Shown here: piece after piece, positions 36,177 through 49,237 of the stretch
Numbering within the stretch: position 1 is the stretch's first letter
Layout: the number at the start of each line of letters is the position of its first letter
NCBI GenBank assembly: GCA_015680685.1
Contig: MNCI01030229.1
Coordinates: 294,294 to 357,381 of the forward strand
From: Gnetum montanum
Lineage: Eukaryota; Streptophyta; Gnetopsida; Gnetales; Gnetaceae
Direction of reading: 5' to 3'
DNA: 63,088 nt
Program-made: the position numbers and the translations under genes
The notes under the pieces: generated by a model
Seen by the model: only the letters and a program-made list of their open reading frames with translations
Told to the model about the DNA's origin: nothing
Databases searched by the model: none

Positions 36177-37206
36177 TAATGAGTTAGCTAAAACTTATTG
36201 CTAGATTACCTTTGTTGTAGTAATGTCACCTCATTTGTGACCAACCCACAAGTCACATTTTTTGAGGAATGGTTAAAAGTTAGACAAATCATCAAGATAA
36301 ACAAATGATTAAATTCAACCCTAATTAAATCTCACACTTATTACTACCATCCATAATTTAAATCATAAATTCTCACCCTAACTTCTAACTTAAATTCAAG
36401 AAGGAAACTTACTAATTCAATCAATTTGAAGTCATTAAATAGAAAATATAATTTTTACAAAGCACAAGGGAGACATCATCCAATGTATGATTTTTCCTCA
36501 TTGTCTTTATAGTTTAGTAATCAAAATACCCCATCGTTGGACTCTAATGATTAACAGTTGTCACAAGATTCAACTAGCTCCTTTGACACCTCTTGAGAAA
36601 TAAGAAATTACTTCAAATTAACTTGGATTCTCCTAGGGTATGAATTGTTATCCTTCCTCTAAGCAAGGAGGTCCCTTTTATAGTTGAAGGGATGACAAAT
36701 TAATTTAGAAAAAATAGTTATATAGTCATATTGATTAACACTACAAGAATCTATGTTAATCAATATCACTATTGAAGGAATATTATCTTATTAAACTTCA
36801 TAATAGTCACAATATTCTTGTGCTTCCTATTTTATTACTACCCATCATGGATGTGATCCAAATTAATATCTCTTCTCTTTTGAATGCTTACAATCATCAC
36901 ATCTTTGATGATATCGATCCTTGTTGTACTTGATGTACATATAGATATGATTGGGATCAATTTCTGTCAATCCTTGTGATATATATCAATATTTCTTTCA
37001 TCAAAGTCTATTGAAAGTTCTATGTGAATTCATATCTTATCAGTTCATGCTGCAATTGATATCTCTTGTGAAAACATAAATTTTAAGAAGATGATTAATA
37101 ATTATTGCATACCACTGTAGAAATCAATGTACTTTAATAAGATCTTATAGTAAAAAAACAAAACTTTAAACCAATTTAATTGAAAAGAAAATTAGGAGGT
37201 TCATCA
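36177..37206 (-). repeat. A1 3' LTR (1030 bp)
   Basis: Minus strand starts TGATGAACCTCC and ends AACTCATTA (CA decayed). TATAAAAG is at 36682-36675. It aligns with 52765-53767. Confidence 0.92.
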
Positions 37207-37734
37207 CAAATCCTTACTAGTCTTTGGCCAATGCATGGCAAACAAAGACAAAATTTTCACCTTATACAATCATATGAACAATTATTCTAAAATAATTAAA
37301 TCCAATATTCAGTAACCTGATCATGCAAATTGATGATTTAATATAATGGCAACTCCAACTCTCCAAATGTTCCAATCACTACAAGGCATAATTGTTATAA
37401 GGAAATTGAGAAAAACCATAAACCTATAGTTAATGTCTACTCCTAAAATAGTGTTCAAAACTGAATCAAACTAAACATCATTTAATTCAATTGCCTTCTT
37501 TATTTAAAATAATAGTCATCATATAAAGAAAAGTTTAATCACTACAATCATTAAAATTAAATAACCATTGGCTACCACAATATCCAAGTCCATAACAAAG
37601 AAGGATTTTACATACATACATCATCAATAATAAAAACCAATAAATATGTTTGAATATTGGCCTATTCATTATACAAAAAATGGCCCAATAGTTCCTAAAA
37701 TAAATTGAAGTAACTCGCAGTATCAAGCCTTAGA

Positions 37735-39060
37735 TCCTTCTTTACTTTTTGTATCCTTCTTGAAGTGAGATGGCTTAGCTCCTTCATCATCATTGTAGAT
37801 TTGTGGATGAAAATTTCACTCAATTTTTGTCACTCTATTTTCCAAAATTGTTAGGGTAGAACTTATCCTCTCTAGGAAGGATAGGATCTCCCACCAACTA
37901 GCTCAGACCTCTAGCATCTAGGTTCTTATTTCTTCTCTAAGCTTGCTCACCTCATTGGTGTAAGTGCCAATATGGAACCTAGATCATTAGATTCCTTGAT
38001 GATGAAATCTACCCTTGTGTAGGTCTTAAGTAATCTTGCAAATATGTACTTCTTCAGGACTATCAAGTTCACTTTTGTATTGATTTGAGGCTCTAGTAGT
38101 CCAAGCCTCTATGGAACCATTGAAATTGTAAATGGACGATACATTTTAGGGGTATCATCATTATAATGATACACCATGTATGTGACAGGAAGATATGCAA
38201 AGTTGGCTTCCTCCCCATACTTCAGCACCTTCATCACCCAAAGGGTTGGGCTAAGGACATTGGTGGTATGAGTTGATGGTAGGAAATTTATGGCAATCAT
38301 CTATGCCATCACCTTGTGTTCTAGATGTAGATAGACAAAGTGGACTCCCTAGGGCTAGACACTACTAGAATTGGACTCACTAACAAATTAATGGAAGAGC
38401 TCGTACTTATCCTCAATACTCACCTTTGGCTTGTAGATGTCCTCACCATTGGCTAGTAGCCTAAACCATTCTTGAGGCCATGTCATTATAAGTTTCACCC
38501 TCATCTTCCACACTGAGGATACCATATGTCACTCCGAAGGCTCTATCTTGATGAGGTGTGGCTTGAGGTTTCTATAGAATGTTAGGATCTCCTCTTGGTA
38601 GTACCAATCAATTAAAGGTTTGATGAACATCCCATAGCCTAGAACCTATATCTGCTAATGAACACCAACATCTATATCATCAAAACATTCTATATAATCA
38701 GATTCAACAAGAAAGAGAGTGATTTTCAATCTTTCACTCCGTGGTGTTTGCACATAGGCAAGGAGGTTAAGAAAGTGAAAGTTATCTATGATTTCCTCTA
38801 AGAAACCAATGCTTACCTTGCCCTACTACTCAGTAGTTGATGATTCTACCATTTATACACCCTAGAAAACATGGTAAAGAGACTGTAGGATAAAACAAGG
38901 ATTCTCTTCCTACCAAAAAAATAAGGTGCTACCCATTTCTAATAAGGATAAGTCTTACTTGATGTAATAGTGGATGGACTTATCTTGATGTGCTCCTACC
39001 TTGCTCCAAGATGGATGGTCTAGCATTGCTCAAATGCTAGTGGTGAAGGAGAAATGATCA
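37735..39060 (-). pseudogene. A1 extra coding region after pol (env-like position)
   Basis: A roughly 440-codon decayed frame between integrase and 3' LTR, where Athila elements often have an env-like gene. Legible pieces: MLDHPSWSKVGAHQDKSIHY near 39025, YGMFIKPLIDWYYQEEILTF near 38625, an open 63 codons at 38300-38109 (KVLKYGEEANFAYLPVTYMV) and a C-terminal charged helix with TNEVSKLREEIR and LENRVTKIEW, ending NDDEGAKPSHFKKD. I see no signal peptide or clear membrane span inside it; a hydrophobic run lies just beyond its end (37640-37580). It looks soluble and coiled-coil-prone rather than envelope-like. Function not assigned. Confidence 0.6.
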
Positions 39061-41539
39061 GAAAACCTAGAATGATGACTTGTAGACAACAGATATGGGT
39101 CTAGGTAGGGTTTGGAAATGATTTTAATTCATCAAGGTAGTGGCCTTTATAGAATTAAAGAAAAAACCTTATCATTAATATATTTTTTCTCACTTCTTCA
39201 CCATATTGATCCTCACCGTAGAATTGAGACATTTCAAGAATAAAGGATTGATCTTTATCATGGTAGTGATAATTATATATTCTACTTTTATATGCAATTT
39301 CATCCTATCAATTTTTATAGCTAGATCTATCAAGATTGGTATCATTGTATAATTTATATGAACTTCATCATGTCCATGTTGTTCAAATGTGAGGGTCTCT
39401 AAAAAATCTTCATCTTATCACAGCTTATCAATTCAGCTAATAACCTTAGGTATTATTGCATATTTCAATATTGAACAATATCACATCCACACTATTTAAA
39501 TGCAAGGATATTGGGAAAATTTTCATATTATCATGGATCATCGATTTAATTGATGAACATCAATAGCATTATATACTTTCTAGTCAAACTTTATTGATTC
39601 AATCAATATCATAGTTAATAAACTGAAGGTAGTTTCTTTTTATTAGATCCATTGAAATTGAAAAACCAATATACTTCGATATATGGTATCATGAGCTATT
39701 GAAGTATCAATGTCTATTGAGATCTTAAAACCATAAGGATTTTTCAATTTCTTATATATCTATTAACCTTGATTTTTTGATATCCCTTGATTATACAAAC
39801 TTCCTTATCACAAATCTTAGCATCTCATAGTATACATCAATATGTGATATAAAATTTATTAATATAAAGAATAGATTTATTAACCAAATTTGTTGATAGA
39901 TCTTTAATCCACTCACCTATAAACTTTATCATAAGACATTATTCACTTTGGATATGAAGTATTGGATAAAAGTTCAAATACAACTTTGTTAAGAAGGTCC
40001 ACCTAGGATTACCTAGACTAAACTACTTTTCATAAGGTTTTCTTCATTCGTTGGAGGGATGACTTACAATCGCAAGGTTTCTAGCTTTTCAATCTTTTAA
40101 GGATCTAAGATTCATTACTTTCAACCAACTCATTCCTTAACTTGATCTTGGATTAGCTCCAATGTTGGTTGTACCCTATTGTTCTATCCTTATACTATAG
40201 TAATAGCCTCCCCATCCCTAATTAATCTAAGTTATTTTCTTAACATGGGTTAATTACATTAATTGATTATTGGTATAGACTAATGAATAACCAGGAGAGT
40301 AGACCAAGTATGCCATGGATTTTATATACTCTTAATTATTAATCACTTAGAAGTAAGCTCTGAACTTGCAAAGGTTAATATTTGCAATGCTCTAGCCATA
40401 GTAGGGATCTCAACCACTAACTCTTATGGAAGGCATGATGGGAAACCATATGAAGAATTAAATAGTTTCAATTACTTGTGATAATTATAGTTGGTAGTCT
40501 TATAATTTGATATAATTATGTAGTGATGTAGTGGAAAGTTTGGAGGTTATTTATGAATCAATAGTAAAGCTTAAATACTTAGTAGACATACTGCAGAAAA
40601 GAAATAAAGAGAAGAGATATTATTCCTTTTAGGTATGAAGTTTTACAACCTAAAAGATAGAATAAATTGAGTAAGGAAAATTTTTATTAATTATAAGATT
40701 GTTCATTATGCTACCTACTTAAGTTAGTCAATCCTTTCCTTAACAGTGTTATATCCTAGCTGTCTAAAGTAGGGAAAACAATGTTTCCTTCTACGTTTTA
40801 TTGACCACTATCCATCCATAATAAATTTACTCATAAAAGGAGGTTCTTGTGGGATGCTTGAAGAATATGAGTGTTTAACATTACTCCAACTACAAGGTTC
40901 TTGTGGAAGTTTGACTCTTCTCATGATTAAAGATTCTTTTGGGGCTTTTTTTAAAATAATCCAATGCCTATTTCAATCATAAGGTTCTTTTGGGAGCCTT
41001 TTTTGTTCTTTTCTTTTTAATTTAATGGGTTACTCATATCAACACTGGTCTTATTTCATGTGTTTAGATGCTTGTACCACCTTAGTTACTAGACCCAGTA
41101 TAACACACCCCTTTCTTTATATTGACTATTCAAAGTAAGTAATCAAGATAGACCTTATAACTATGAACATTTTTCTACACTTAGTTATTTAACCTCCTAA
41201 ACTTATAGAACTTGAATCTAAGGCACATTGTATGTAAGGAATAATAGGATTTATTATGCCAACTTAGTATTACAGCATGATTTAGTTGTATTCATTTAAT
41301 ATTAATTTTTATTATCCTAAGGTTCATCCTTATGTTGATTTTGCATTTTAATGCACCTATCTTAATTTAGGAGGAGTTTTCTTTCTCCCTTGCATTCCAA
41401 ACATGATGCTACTGAATTCTTTAGAGTCCCAACTAAAAATAGGATTTCTAATTGCCCTCTACATTTTTCAAGGTAAAATTTGTAGTTTTTTGCTTATCTT
41501 TTAATTATTTTTACATTATTGAATAAGGTATTTGATTAT
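39061..41539. other. A1 spacer between integrase and extra coding region
   Basis: About 2.5 kb, AT-rich, no coding frame recognised on either strand. Two similar blocks with AAGGTTCTT(G/T)(T/G)GGG at 40842, 40891 and 40981 are noted. No tRNA or other RNA gene is seen. Confidence 0.45.
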
Positions 41540-42800
41540 CTAAACTAGAATTACTTTCCATCATTTTGACTTCTAATTGACCATCCTCATCCCTTTCTTC
41601 ATCTATAGGATAATTAGGATCACTTAATTCTAGTAACTCATCCTCCTTGGTATCTTCTATCTAATGTTGATGATAATTCTTAAGTTTTTGGTCATTTACT
41701 AGGAGTGAATTAGATAGGTCTTCAATGGTTGCAATTAGGATACTAACATTGCTACAAGGTTGTAATAATAGATATGGACCGTCCATTGAGTTGTTAATTT
41801 TCTTGGAAATTTATGTAGTTGCATGTTGTATAACAAGACTTTATCTTCTTCTAAAATTTGCTTATTTAATATATTCTTATCATGAAGATGCTTCATTTGT
41901 TTCTTGATTATTCATTGGTTATTAGATTCATGCATGTGTAATTCATCAAGTTCATGAAGTTGGGTCATCCCTAAGATTTTGATTAAGTTCTTCATCAAAA
42001 CTTAGTTAATGTGCTAATCTTAGAAAATAGTATTTTATTTCAATAGGCAATGGATATTATTTACTATAAATTAAATAATAGGATGAATAGCCTAAGATTT
42101 ATTTATAAGTAATCTTATAGGCCTAAAGTACATCTTGTAGTTTCATAGGTCAATCCTTCTTTTTAGCACAAATCATTTTACTTAAAACTTTTAGGATGAT
42201 TCTATTAGCATTTTCAACTTGCCCATTAGTTTGAGGATAGTAGGCAGTGACTATCTTATGTTAAATTCCATAATTTTTAAGGAATTTTTTCATTATCTTA
42301 TTTACAAAATGAGGTCCCTACTCACTAATGAGTTCATGTGAAGTTCCAAATCATGTTAAAATATGTTCTCTTAGAAAAGTTACAACTACATTGATGTTAA
42401 TTGTTGGAGTATCTTTAGCCTCTACCCATTTAGTAATATAATCTATAGATACTATGATATATTTGCATCCATTAGAAAGTGGTAATATTCCTAAAATATC
42501 CATATCCCAAACGTTGAAAGGTTTTGTTATTAAAATGAAGCTTAGTATCATTTCTTGTCTTTTTTTCATTGCCCCCAAATGTTGACACTTATTACATTCT
42601 TGGACATATCTATGAGCATATTTAAAGATACTAAGCCAATAAAACCTCCTTTATAATATTTTTAAAGTTGTTCTATAGTTATCAAAATGTCCTCCACCAA
42701 GGTCATCATGATAAATTCAAAGGATTTCTTGTTATTCCTCTTTCATAACATATCTTCTTGCTACTTCATCCCTACATATGTGATAGATGTATGGTTCACT
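41540..42800 (-). pseudogene. A1 integrase (decayed)
   Basis: The zinc region is near 42790-42590. The core 42578-42351 is open for 75 codons (KPFNVWDMDILGILPLSNGC, IVSIDYITKWVEAKDTP). The second catalytic motif reads ELISE-stop-GPHF at about 42345-42315, so the expected Asp appears as Glu. AYYPQTNGQVENANR, with the catalytic Glu, is near 42230. The C-terminal region with GPYLLLQPCSNVS and VNDQKLKNY, then an acidic tail DPNYPIDEERDEDG, reaches about 41570. No chromodomain. Confidence 0.85.
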
Positions 42801-42849
42801 CTAATTGTGCATTAAGACTCCTTTTAGAAAAGAATTGTTATATTATTTA

Positions 42850-44300
42850 CTTCATTGAGTTGGTGTTTTTATTATGACTAAATAAATTGCTATATTAGCA
42901 AACAATGGGTTCTTTTTTACTAGAAAGGGTTGTTCATTAAGGAATTTATCACTACATAACCCTCTTGTTCTATTTTGTTTTAATGTTTCAAGTCTAGAAA
43001 GATTATCTACCACAACATTTTCTATATTCCTTTTATCTAAGATTTCAAGGTCAAATTCTTGAAGTAGATGACACCACCTCATAATCCTAGTATTTTCTAT
43101 CTTTTTATTGGTTAGAAACTTTATGGCTGAATGATGAGTGTATATCCTAGTTTTGTATCCTATTAAGTAATGGTTGAAATTTTCTAAAGCATACACAATT
43201 CCTAAAAGTTTTTTTTAGTAGTTGTGTAACTTACTTAAGCCTAATCTAAACTTTTGAATACATAATAAATTACCCTAGCCTTCTTTTCTATATATTGACC
43301 CAAAACTACTCCAACAACTGTATCACTAACATCACACATTAAGTTGAAAGGAAAATCTCGCTTAGGTGAATTAACCACCTAGGAAAAATTCCCTTTTTCC
43401 TTAAGTTCTATTAAGGCTTCTTGACAATCATCAATCCATGTAAAAGGAACATCTTTTTATAAAAGTTTATAAAGAGGTTTAGCAATTTTTGAGAAATCTT
43501 TATTAAACCTCCTATAGTAGCTAGCATAACCTAAGAAGGATCTAGGTATTCTTAAATTGGTTGATACTAGAAGTGTAGAAATTACCTTAACTTTTTCCAT
43601 ATCCATTTTAATTCCTTCTTTATAGATCATGTGTCCTAAAACTACACCACTTGTTACCATTAAATGACTCTTTTTGCAACTTAATTTTAAATTTTTTTCT
43701 ATGCATCTATCCAAGACATACTATAATAATTCTACTACATGTTCTTAAGTATCTTTATGCAACAAAAAATCATCCATAAATACTTATACGTATTTCTCTA
43801 ACTTGTTAGAGAAAATGGATATCATCAACATTTGAAAGGTTGTGGGTGCATTACAAAGACAAAAAGACATTCTTCTATAGGCAAAGGTATCATATGAGTA
43901 AGTAAAAGTTGTTTTATGCTAATCTTTTGTAGCAATAGATACTTGATTATAGCCACTAAACCCATCCAAAAAGTAATAATATTCATGCCCTTCTAACCTT
44001 TCTAAGATTTGTTTCATATATGATAGAGGAAAATTATCCTTTTTAGTACTTTAATTAAGTTTCCCATAATCCAAACAAACTTGTCATTTACCTTCTTTTT
44101 TAGGCACCACTATGAAGGGACTCACCCATTCACTATCAACTATTGGGTAAATAATTTCCTCCTTCCAAAGTTTAAAAATTTCATCTTTAACAATTTGCTT
44201 AGGAATGGGCTAATTCACATAGGAGGATATCTAATTGGTTAAACATTATCTTCTAGGTATATGTGATGTTGGGATGTGTTAGGTGAAATTCCATGATGGA
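42850..44300 (-). pseudogene. A1 reverse transcriptase and RNase H (decayed)
   Basis: RT: the palm region with the FMDD catalytic box intact at 43780-43769, HLMVTSGVVLGHMIYKEGIK at 43670-43605, and RSFLGYASYYRRFNKDFSKI near 43530. RNase H: YALENFNHYLIGYKTRIYTH at 43195-43136, then RIMRWCHLLQEFDLEI and NVVVDNLSRLE near 43090-42990, the latter a hallmark wording of Athila-type elements. Upstream (44300-44000) the RT fingers are legible only in pieces. Confidence 0.88.
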
Positions 44301-44697
44301 GATATTCATAACTCCATGCAAATGCCTTGAATTATATTTTTTATATTTTAATTAATTAATTTTCTTGATCAATGATCAATTGAGAGTTTATTATTAATGA
44401 TTTATTTTCATTAAGGAAAATGTACTTAAGGGTATTTAGTAGTTCCATCAATCCTAGAGAGTTACTAGTTGATGGTTCAATATTATCCCCAATAATTCCT
44501 AATCCTAAGTTCAAAATTTAATCCAAGAGATTTTGTTGTTCTCTAGTGGAAGAAGCTAAGGATTTCCCATTAAAATTATTGAGTACTAAAGTTTCCCTAT
44601 CTTCCACCATGATAAAAGTTGGTATTGAATACAGAATTATAGCTTCTTTAATGTCTTAATTTATTCTATCCTCCTTTGCCTTATCAAATATACTAAG

Positions 44698-45275
44698 TGT
44701 CATGTCCCCATTCCCAAATGATGCTGCTACTTAATGAAGATGATGTCTCTTCATAATAAGTGATTATTATTATTATAACAATACCTGAAAAGGGTAGTTA
44801 TAATTGAGACCTAAAAGGGTGCATTGTAATAATGAACATGTCTCTTGAGGTAACCTTTGGGAATTTGACCTAAGACATTTATACCTAGGCTTAAAGGTTG
44901 TGCCATGCATGGATGGTAGAGCCCGTACAAGTAAGTCACAGGAGCTAGGTGAAGCAAGATAGGAAGTGGACTGGCCATCCCTTCTGGTTAGGTAATAGGC
45001 CTAACCATGGTGGCATTGTTGGATTACCTCTAAGGAATAGATACTAAAGGAAGAAACCCCCAAGGAAGACTCTCAAAGCATGATCCAAATACTTTATTTC
45101 AAATTAATAAATCATCCTTTTCTTTTTCTCTTTTTTCACTTTTCCTATTATTTCCTTTATGAATAATGTCGAATCTTACATATATTTGACGTTTAGGGTA
45201 TTGTCCTCTTACATATAATGTCTAATATAATGTATATTTAACATTTTCCATGACATCTATGAGCAAGATGTCACA
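44698..45275 (+). repeat. C1 5' LTR (578 bp)
   Basis: Direct repeat of 49238-49812. Start TGTCATGTCCCC, end GATGTCACA, followed by the primer-binding site. Near the 3' end are short repeats of CATATATTTGACRTT. Confidence 0.93.
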
Positions 45276-45277
45276 AT

Positions 45278-45289
45278 TGGTATCAAAGA
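45278..45289 (+). other. C1 primer-binding site, initiator tRNA-Met type
   Basis: TGGTATCAAAGA two bases after the LTR. The usual plant site is TGGTATCAGAGC, so it differs by a G-to-A and the last base. It differs in tRNA type from families R and A1 (tRNA-Asp), so C1 belongs to another lineage. Confidence 0.85.
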
Positions 45290-46337
45290 AAACCATGATC
45301 CAAGGGCCATTCAAAACCATGGACCAACTACAACATGAACCTGATGATGAACCATGAAGCCATGATATAGGGAAAATCATTTATCATCACTGGATGTACC
45401 ATATGTCTGATATGTAAGCCACAAGATACTGTTCCATCAATTTCATGAATAATGGATTAGGCATCCACAAAAGACATAGATCCCACCAAACAACAAAATT
45501 CTATCATGGATATCATTGATGGGTGAAGATTTGACTACACCTCACCAAGATTCATCAATGGTAAGAGATGTTAGTAAGACAATGATACACTAGTCCAAGT
45601 AACTCTTACCCATCTTAATACTATAAATATTAATTGATTAAGGTCCTTTTTAAGTCTCTCCCAAACAGTTAGTAACCATGACCTGAAATTGATCTTGTAA
45701 AACTCATTATCCTAAGTGACTTAGCATCATTTATAACTCATCATGTCTTCTATATATCAACTTGGTAATGTCATCTTGGTAGAATAAGCTAGTTTGAATT
45801 TTTTTAAAAAATCTTGAAAATTCAACTTCAAAATGCATAGTACTCATCGAGATGATTCCAATTGTACCAATTTCATCAAAATCTAACTTAGGGTTTGGGA
45901 GATACAACATTTATTAGGTTACGTGTAGTTTTAAAATCAAAAAAATTGTTTTTTAAAATTTTAAAATTTAATTTTACATTTTTTTAATTATTTAATAAAA
46001 AATGGAGGAAGCAGGAGGTCATGGGGTTCAACCCCAAACCCTAATAACTTTTTTATATTTAAAAAAAAACCCTTTGGATGGGCCACGATCGACCTTTTTA
46101 CCAGCCACAGCAAGGCCCATAAGCCCTACCAGTAGCATCATGATGTGTCCAACCACCCAATGGTCCAAAACCCTTACTATAGCCATCACTCTATAATTTT
46201 CCATAATTTATTGCTTCGCGTGTCCTCCCACACCATCATCTACTACTCTGTGCCATCCTCCCACGTGTTTCACCATGTCTATGTTGTGTTGTGTCCTTAG
46301 CAGTCTTCAAGCACTCCATAGACATCGACAACAACAT
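45290..46337 (+). other. C1 internal 5' part, non-coding
   Basis: No gag-like frame recognised. A short open stretch at 46002-46196 has no known motif. A long run of A/T separates it from a C-rich segment (46070-46330). Confidence 0.4.
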
Positions 46338-46630
46338 TAACCATAGGCATCCCCAATGCTCCACGAACACCATCAATGCCACAAATCATAAGCATCCCTT
46401 GTACTATATAAGCATCAATGGCATTGTAGATCACAAGCAGCCATGGTGCTCCATGAACATCATCAATGCCATGGATCATAGGCATCCTTGGTGCTTAGTG
46501 GGCACCGACGGTGTTGTAGATTATAGGCATCCATGGTGCTCCAGAAACACTATCGGTGTCATGGATCATAAGCATCCCTAGCATCTTGTAAGCACATATG
46601 GCACCATCAATCATAGGCACCCCTAGTGCC
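46338..46630 (+). repeat. 45-bp minisatellite (7 copies) coding a 15-residue repeat
   Basis: The anchor CATAGGCATCC or its variants occurs at 46342, 46387, 46432, 46477, 46522, 46567 and 46612, exact 45-bp steps. Because 45 is divisible by 3 the plus-strand frame 46291-46581 stays open and reads as repeats of the type INAMDHRHPWCSMNT. With no start context or homologue, translation is uncertain. Confidence 0.88.
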
Positions 46631-48019
46631 CTTCAGTGCCATTGTTAATGACCTATTTTTTGGTGCTAGAACCCCAAAAATCATGCACAATGTTGCCTCC
46701 TTACGCAAGCCATATTAGCCCTTGAGAGGGCTACATGAACCCTTTCACAAGCAATGTAGGCCCTTCTTGGGCCACACTAGCCCAACGTTGACTATGCAAA
46801 CCTTGTTTTAGGCCACACAAGCCCTAAGGAGGGTTTCGTAGGCTTAGGCCATGTAGCTAGGACTGACCACCCATTGCAGCCATCATCAACACACACTACT
46901 ACTATTGTGCTACTTCATGTGCACCCATTCCTTGCCTACTAATACCTTCGTGTGCATTCCTTGCCTCACCTACCACTTCCTTCATGCATGTTCCCTGACT
47001 CACAATCATCCCTATCTAGTAGCTACCTCTACCTCTAGTGACAAAATAATTTTTACATCAATCAACGAGAAATTCAAATTTCTCATCATTAACGCATTGA
47101 TTTAAGTGAAAAATACACAAAAATAATTTTCAAAATTGAATTAGCATGCTGTTAATAACAAGAATAAAAATTCCATAATTAATCCTGCTCTACTTGAAGT
47201 AAAATTGGGATGGGTGACCTCTTGAAAAGTTTGAATTTTCGTGCCAATTCTTCTCAACATCAGAAGCCATAACTTTTAACTTTGAAGGCATTTTTCAATG
47301 AACAAAGAGTTTTTTCCTATAGTTTTCAATCTTTCAAACACAATGATAAAGTTAGATCTAACCCAAGAAACCCCAAAAATTAGTTTTCACCCTTTTCCCA
47401 ATATAGTGCCTTAAAACCCCAAAAGTTTAATTTTAGAATAATTTAAGCATATGATGTCCATTTTAAACATATGAATAGCCATCTCCAATATTTCTCACCC
47501 TTATAAACTCAATGGTGAGGTCAAATTTATCATTTGGGTTCCCAATAATTCGATGATATCATGAAACTATGCCTTAAAAATTGATAACATAAGGATAACT
47601 AATCATACCTTATTGGGAAAATAACCTTTGCAGATAGCCTTGAGATCTCTATGGCATGTCATTAGTTACACTGTCAGAGTCAATGTCTTTAAGGGGGGTA
47701 GAAAGGTGGTTAAGATTCATGTGATGTAATTATATATTACTAAAATTAGATGATGTGGCTATATATTTCTAAAATCAGATAATGTAGTATATCAATTAAT
47801 CAATCAATGTATCAATATCAGTTTAGTTGATGATTAGTTGGAGAATCAATTGATGAATAAAAATAATCAAGAAGATGTATATGAATCCATCCTGCAATCA
47901 ACACATATGATAGAACAACATAGAGAGTCATAATCTTATTACCACAAGGTGTATGATACCCATGAAGAAAAATGATCTACAAGAGAATCCAAGAATGAGA
48001 ATGAAAGTTACAACATACA
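46631..48019 (+). other. C1 internal middle part with a second polypurine-like tract
   Basis: No recognised coding. Repeated words GGGCCACACTAGCCC and AGGCCACACAAGCCCT are at 46760-46840. At 47693-47703 AAGGGGGGTAG matches the functional tract before the 3' LTR (AAGGGGGGTAGAT, 49225-49237). The captured coding region begins about 300 bp after this internal tract. Confidence 0.6.
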
Positions 48020-49090
48020 AACATGCTTCCAAGATCCTTAGCGAGTGAGAAGCAACATCTACTATGTCCACCATGGACTTTGGATTGGCATGAATATCCA
48101 TATCCATGAATTTTAGCAGAGTTACAAGATTTTGATGCTAATGTTCTATGTCTACAAGAAGTGTTTCCATGGGAATTTCTATACCAATTTCAACCAGATT
48201 TTGAAAAGATAGGATATAGAGGTATTTATGAGAAAAGGGATTCTTGAGGAAGTTCTTCTTTTGAACCATATAGATTAGCATATTGCAAAAATCACAACAT
48301 GGATAATTGTGTGATCTTTTATAAAGAAGCCAATTTTGAATTGGTACAAAGATTTGAATGGAGTTTAGAAAATATGATTTTTAAAATTCTAGAAATTCAA
48401 ATCATGGAAAAGAAAAAATAGTTGATATTTTAGAAAAATCACATAGCCTTGGTAGTGATTCTAAATGTCCATCCATCAAGAAGATGTATATGTATAGTCA
48501 ACACACATTAAATTGTCAAACCAACATGTTCAAATGTTAGACTATGTCAAGGAGCATACTTAATTAAGCAAATAGAAGGAAGTTTGAAGAATAAGTTATT
48601 TCTAAATTATTTTGATCTAGTGCCAATTGTTCTTTGTGGAGACTTCAATGCAAAAGTTAGAAGTAGTGTTTATCAATTCTTAAAATATGGATGTGTAAAG
48701 GAATCCTTGGAAGATGAACTTGATTTGAAGAAGATGTTTCCATTAATTCAACATACAATTCCATTGGCCAGTGCATATTTTACTTATTTTGAATCTATAA
48801 TATATAAAACATATTCCAAAATTCAAGGATAAAAGATGTTGATAGATAGTGCTCATCAAGAATCACAGTTTATCAATTATGTTTCTATGACTAATGAGGA
48901 TGAATCAAAAACATTCTTCATTAAGACCTTGGATTATATCTAGTATGATATCTAATTCTTTAAAGTTACCAAGTTACTAGAGTTAATTTCTAAAGAAGAA
49001 GTTGAGAAGAGTAAAGATAAAGCCTTTCCATCCCATACAAGACCATCTGATGATATACCTCTTATGGAGGAATTACAATTACTCCCATCA
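48020..49090 (+). pseudogene. Captured CCR4-type deadenylase (EEP nuclease) domain
   Basis: Endonuclease/exonuclease/phosphatase fold of the CCR4 (CNOT6) type, which removes mRNA poly(A) tails in cells. Motifs in one continuous frame: CPPWTLDW near 48053; ILAELQDFDANVLCLQEV with the Mg-binding Glu at 48158; the GYRGIYEK region near 48220; DNCVIFYKEANFELVQ near 48300; a VNTH motif near 48500; PIVLCGDFNA with Asp-x-Asn at 48641-48649; PLASAYFTY near 48766; FFIKTLDYI near 48915; and PSDDIPL at 49043. In the last motif the family's catalytic His (SDH) is Asp. About eight in-frame stops, no net frameshift and no introns over 1.07 kb. It covers the whole nuclease domain, not the N-terminal part of plant CCR4. 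It is a retro-copy inside C1, between polypurine tract and LTR. Confidence 0.87.
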
Positions 49091-49224
49091 ATTCATAAGA
49101 ATAAGCAAGAAACAACTTCAAGTTTAAAGGAGAACTCAAATTATTAAGCCATAAGAGCATAGTGGAAGTATTGGAGTTGGAAAGAGATAATGAACATGGA
49201 CTTGTTCGAGGATGAATGAAACCT

Positions 49225-49237
49225 AAGGGGGGTAGAT
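49225..49237 (+). other. C1 polypurine tract
   Basis: AAGGGGGGTAGAT ends at the base before the 3' LTR (TGTCATG). It primes plus-strand DNA and confirms the plus orientation of C1. Confidence 0.9.
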
